64,000 bases of DNA from JBJSXJ01 sp044235425 (GTDB lineage Bacteria > Planctomycetota > Planctomycetia > Pirellulales > Pirellulaceae), in contig JBIIHW010000022.1 in NCBI GenBank assembly GCA_044235425.1, forward strand, positions 26,795 to 90,794, given 5' to 3'. The notes beneath the pieces are model-generated. The model saw only the letters and a program-made list of their open reading frames with translations. It made no database searches and had not been told where the DNA came from. Below are positions 62,001 through 64,000 of the stretch, one piece after another (the stretch's first letter is position 1; every line of letters begins with the position of its first letter). Made by a program: the position numbers and the translations under genes.

Positions 62001-63801
62001 CGTCCAGTAGCTGCTGCAGAACAGGCGACAAACCAGTATCAGTGCCCAGCGGTTGTTCATGCTTGGTACCGCCGGTGAGAGCCTGGTCCTCGCGTGCATG
62101 ACAGGCGACACAGCCCAGGCGACGGAGCGGATCGATCGTTGTGTGAGAGAATGCGGCGTGAACTTCGGATGCGGACGGCTGCTCGCTATTGGATGCGGGT
62201 GGGGGCTGGGATGCGGGTGGCTGATGGGATGGTCGCGCAGCTGTGATTTCTGCGAGATTTATTTGCTGGTCGATGTAGCTGGTGAGCGCACGAGCGTCTG
62301 CGGCGGGTAGCCGATAACCCGGACGATGTTTGAGTGGTGCGTCGAAACAGTTGGTCCGCCATTCGCGAGAACTCCGCAGTGCGGTGCGTGATGCCGCTCG
62401 TTGCTGGTCCACGTCTCGAGCTGCTGCCGGCGGTTCATGACAGTTGCGACAACCAAGCTCGACAAACAACTGCTTGCCCTGTGCGATTTGGTGAGGATCC
62501 TGCCGTCCGCTCGTGAGCGTTGTCGCCGTTGATGTGGGCTCGGTCGTGGTGGCGGATATTGGCTTGCGAGTAGTCGTCGTGTCGCCGGCATTCTTGGACA
62601 GCTTTACCAGTTCACCGCTTGCCAACCACTCAGTCAAATCCAGTAGTTCCCGCGAGCTGAATGAAAAGACCGGCATCCGGTGGTGCCGATTAAGCGTCTC
62701 GGGGCGGCTCAACCACTGCCCAAAAAACTCAGCGGGTCTTTTGCGAGCGATCGCTGTCAGGTCACCACCGCCGTAGAAGTCGTTACGCCCCAATCCATCA
62801 AAAGTATGACAGGCCAGGCAGCCAACGCTGAGAAACAATTCGCGGCCGTGCTGCTTCGCGGTGAGCTCGGGGACTGGCTTGGAATTTGGCAAGGGAGTTC
62901 TGTTCACCACACTCTCGAGGAGATAAGCCGCGAGAGCCTCCGCCTGCGGGCGGTCGATCGAGTAGTGTGGCATCCGCCGACTGGGTGACGAGTTTGTGCT
63001 GAGCAAATGTTCGATAAGCCACGTGGGCTGAATCTGCCCACCCAGTTGCCGCAGTGACGGCGCGGCTAGCGGGAGCTGTCGTCCCGTGACTGCAGGCAGC
63101 TCATGACAGCTGCCGCAGCGCAATGCGTCGAAGAGCAGTTCACCGTGCCGCTGGTCACGCGCACGAGGCTCGTCCTGCCAGTCACTCGGCTCGTGATGAA
63201 AATGCCGAGCGGGGATTGGTTCGAGTGAAAACTGGGGGCTGCTCCAGTAAATCGCGACTCGACTTTGGGAGTCAAGCTGATCGACTGTGAGCTCAAAGCG
63301 ATGCCGGCCGGCGTCGAGTTTCAGGGGGGACAGAGTCGTCCAGGAATGGCGGAGTTTCGTGTGAGGCAGGAGCTCGTGATTGTGGAGACGGAGATTTACG
63401 CGACCGTGGCCGTAAAGGGCCAAACGATATTCGCCCGGAGCGTCCACTTCAATCGTTCCGCGCCACTGCTGAGCGATTGGCTGCCTGCTCTCGGCCGGAC
63501 GCTGCGGTCGCTCTGCGCCACTCCCGGCATTCCAAGGAAGCATTCTTGGGAGTGGTGACCATTGTTCTGCGGTATGATCGGGAGTGTAAATCGATCGCAG
63601 AACGAGCCCCCGGTTGCGATGGGAGTCATGCTCGTCATCTTCCTCCTGAGCCCAACAACGGGATTGCTCGCACGGCGATCCGCATGCCGACGTTGAATCG
63701 CACGGCAGCAAGAACCACGCGAGGGCAATGATTTGAGCAGCGAGTAAAATCAGTTGTCGCACGACCGGCCTGAGTGCCTGAATATGTGAGTGATAAACCA
63801 T
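59071..63801 (-). CDS. PA14 - five-haem cytochrome c - PVC-type dehydrogenase, exported
   Basis: 1576 aa from the ATG at 63801, which places a hydrophobic signal (VVRQLILLAAQIIALAWFLL) near the N-terminus; an in-frame ATG at 63843 is the alternative. A PA14-like carbohydrate-binding domain (about 60-210) comes first. Five CxxCH motifs follow: RCGSCH, GCLACH, GCRNCH, GCVACH, GCLSCH, separated by Ala/Thr-rich linkers. A beta-rich section includes an Ala-Ala-Asp repeat (60915-60990). From about 1120 a sorbosone-dehydrogenase-like propeller follows (PTALAWRPDRSLVIASLRG, VSRGHRFPMGILLSRDGSLL), ending in an Ig-like domain. The protein probably oxidises a bound sugar or alcohol and passes electrons through its own haems; cofactor and substrate are unknown. 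Confidence 0.92.
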   Translation of the reverse strand: MVYHSHIQALRPVVRQLILLAAQIIALAWFLLPCDSTSACGSPCEQSRCWAQEEDDEHDSHRNRGLVLRSIYTPDHTAEQWSPLPRMLPWNAGSGAERPQRPAESRQPIAQQWRGTIEVDAPGEYRLALYGHGRVNLRLHNHELLPHTKLRHSWTTLSPLKLDAGRHRFELTVDQLDSQSRVAIYWSSPQFSLEPIPARHFHHEPSDWQDEPRARDQRHGELLFDALRCGSCHELPAVTGRQLPLAAPSLRQLGGQIQPTWLIEHLLSTNSSPSRRMPHYSIDRPQAEALAAYLLESVVNRTPLPNSKPVPELTAKQHGRELFLSVGCLACHTFDGLGRNDFYGGGDLTAIARKRPAEFFGQWLSRPETLNRHHRMPVFSFSSRELLDLTEWLASGELVKLSKNAGDTTTTRKPISATTTEPTSTATTLTSGRQDPHQIAQGKQLFVELGCRNCHEPPAAARDVDQQRAASRTALRSSREWRTNCFDAPLKHRPGYRLPAADARALTSYIDQQINLAEITAARPSHQPPASQPPPASNSEQPSASEVHAAFSHTTIDPLRRLGCVACHAREDQALTGGTKHEQPLGTDTGLSPVLQQLLDVEPRWAATVAALTPPALNSVGDKLLDSALRESIARTTATRRPWLQVRMPRFPLQGASLDQVSQHLAALDRIPDDAPLSIDHRAADEVTQAVGAVTLRAIGGRLLTADGFGCLSCHAVSGSPPPTAPLNARAPELSQLGQRIRRSWYERWVRGPARITPRMEMPSLQIPIRGVLNDQLPAQIATLWHVLNLPGFQPPAPHPVQTLRLSGVGDRQERAELVTDIVQADGQVHIKPLLIGLPNRHNILFDAATHRLARWSLGDVARQRTKGKSWYWEAAGQDLLQAGFEQSELLMTSTADSARFHPPITVGQFPVELDGWRSVPGGLQWDYRLQFPSSTPAADDTAADNTAAADEAAAADEAAAARATTETISLRVNQAITALQSSSLAERNGFRRELVVKGVPADRQLIWKLVDQKRAAEGELRASGRELHWPREGLTIEVLDEALRLSADGTCLIPAAGRATLAYRTTLQNDQFPGLPAASSAPTATAASAAVTAANTPPSLAAETPQLHDVVPGFHATRLPLPETIMPTALAWRPDRSLVIASLRGRVWQAIDTDGDQLEDDVMAISDELGAPYGLATGPDYVDVTTKYAVLRLWDRNRAASENRGRTEVLAAGWGHTDDYHDWTVGLPRDEHGNYFIALACQQDQRSAVAARWRGTVMKLAPRSPTLADPRRYALEVVSRGHRFPMGILLSRDGSLLVTDNQGNYNPFNELNHVIAGRHYGFINAREQRAGRKPDGMIESAAIEIPHPWTRSVNGLALLDLPQMVPASFGPWTGHLIGCEYDTRRLVRMSLQKTGDSYQGAVYPFSREPVTGSAPDQGLLGPLCAAVSPTGELYVGGIRDSGWGGGNNIGEVVKLRYDEQTVPAGLAEMRATSTGFLLTFTRPLDPERAGDPANYGLESYRRVSTPAYGGPDLDRRIEKITRVKLIEQTATGATVQLELDSLRPGHVYELRLKNLTAKAASFFPAEAYFTLRKIP

Positions 63802-63865
63802 GCGATGATGATAGTGAGTGATCGTTCGTGGTGGGAACTGCATTTCAGAGATTCTCGATTGTCGT

Positions 63866-63927
63866 CCCCCGTCGCACGGCCCGCCCCCCCCGTCGCACGG
63901 CCCGCCCTCCCCGTCGCACGGCTCTCC
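63866..63927. repeat. Three 21-bp repeats built on CGTCGCACGGC
   Basis: CGTCGCACGGC recurs at 63870, 63891 and 63912 in GC-rich context (period 21, three times seven). The last copy merges into CGGCTCTCCGAGCCG, a short palindrome. It lies upstream of the minus-strand dehydrogenase gene. Confidence 0.75.
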
Positions 63928-63975
63928 GAGCCGTTAAGCGCAGCACGAACAAGAGGGCGTTGACTCACGCGGTAA

Positions 63976-63994
63976 GTCCACTCGGAGAGTGGAC
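63976..63994. repeat. REP-like hairpin, 8-bp arms, 3-nt loop
   Basis: GTCCACTC-GGA-GAGTGGAC at the right edge. Same geometry as the 50.9-51.4 kb hairpins but a different arm sequence. Confidence 0.6.
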
Positions 63995-64000
63995 CGACGG

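Overview
The window looks like chromosomal DNA of a planctomycete, most likely Pirellulales-like. This is inferred from gene content: a sulfatase, DUF1080 and ThuA modules, PVC-type membrane-bound dehydrogenases with c-type cytochrome domains, an ASPIC/UnbV protein beside a multihaem cytochrome, two very large Ser/Thr kinases with one membrane span after the kinase domain, a bacterial alpha-2-macroglobulin, many Tat or Sec signal peptides, and large isolated genes on both strands. I see no phage, plasmid, IS element or CRISPR array. One tRNA gene is present, tRNA-Leu(UAG).

Layout. 1-6533 (minus strand): a Kelch-sulfatase fusion running off the left edge, a Tat-exported TIM-barrel isomerase/epimerase, and a tight operon of ExbB/TolQ-like, ExbD/TolR-like and a TonB-shaped protein whose C-terminal domain is a squalene-cyclase-like alpha/alpha toroid. 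7.0-10.1 kb (plus): an exported creatininase-family protein with altered metal ligands, then an NSS sodium symporter overlapping a 39-aa one-span small subunit. 10.3-17.7 kb: an alpha-2-macroglobulin without the thioester Cys, abutting a Tat phosphoesterase. 18.0-29.0 kb: kinase 1, two small hypotheticals, a DUF1080-CapA fusion, a CpaC-like secretin, and kinase 2, whose 3' end overlaps the secretin antisense. 29.3-34.4 kb: an ammonium transporter behind a probable sigma-54 promoter and before a textbook terminator, a large heptamer repeat array, a MoxR-like ATPase and a radical SAM enzyme. 34.5-40.9 kb: a GH88/105-like hydrolase, a lipoprotein, aminopeptidase P, FolE and two small membrane proteins. 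41.0-50.8 kb: a GlcD-GlcF-like fusion overlapping a MoaD-like protein, a small exported protein, a five-haem cytochrome/TPR protein and an ASPIC/UnbV protein. 50.8-51.5 kb: a cluster of REP-like palindromes. 51.6-64 kb: a 1747-aa five-module dehydrogenase/cytochrome, tRNA-Leu, an isomerase, a Tat amidohydrolase and a 1576-aa PA14/five-haem/dehydrogenase protein.

Together the genes suggest an aerobic polysaccharide degrader: exported sulfatase, glycoside hydrolase, sugar isomerases and a lactonase-like amidohydrolase, with sugar oxidation coupled to periplasmic c-type haems. The best candidate for an undescribed system is the ExbB/ExbD/TonB-like-toroid operon at 3077-6533. The intergenic regions are notable for heptameric tandem arrays, two of which share a head sequence, and for REP-like hairpins with 3-nt loops. 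Within genes, short tandem repeats are confined to linkers and keep the reading frame.
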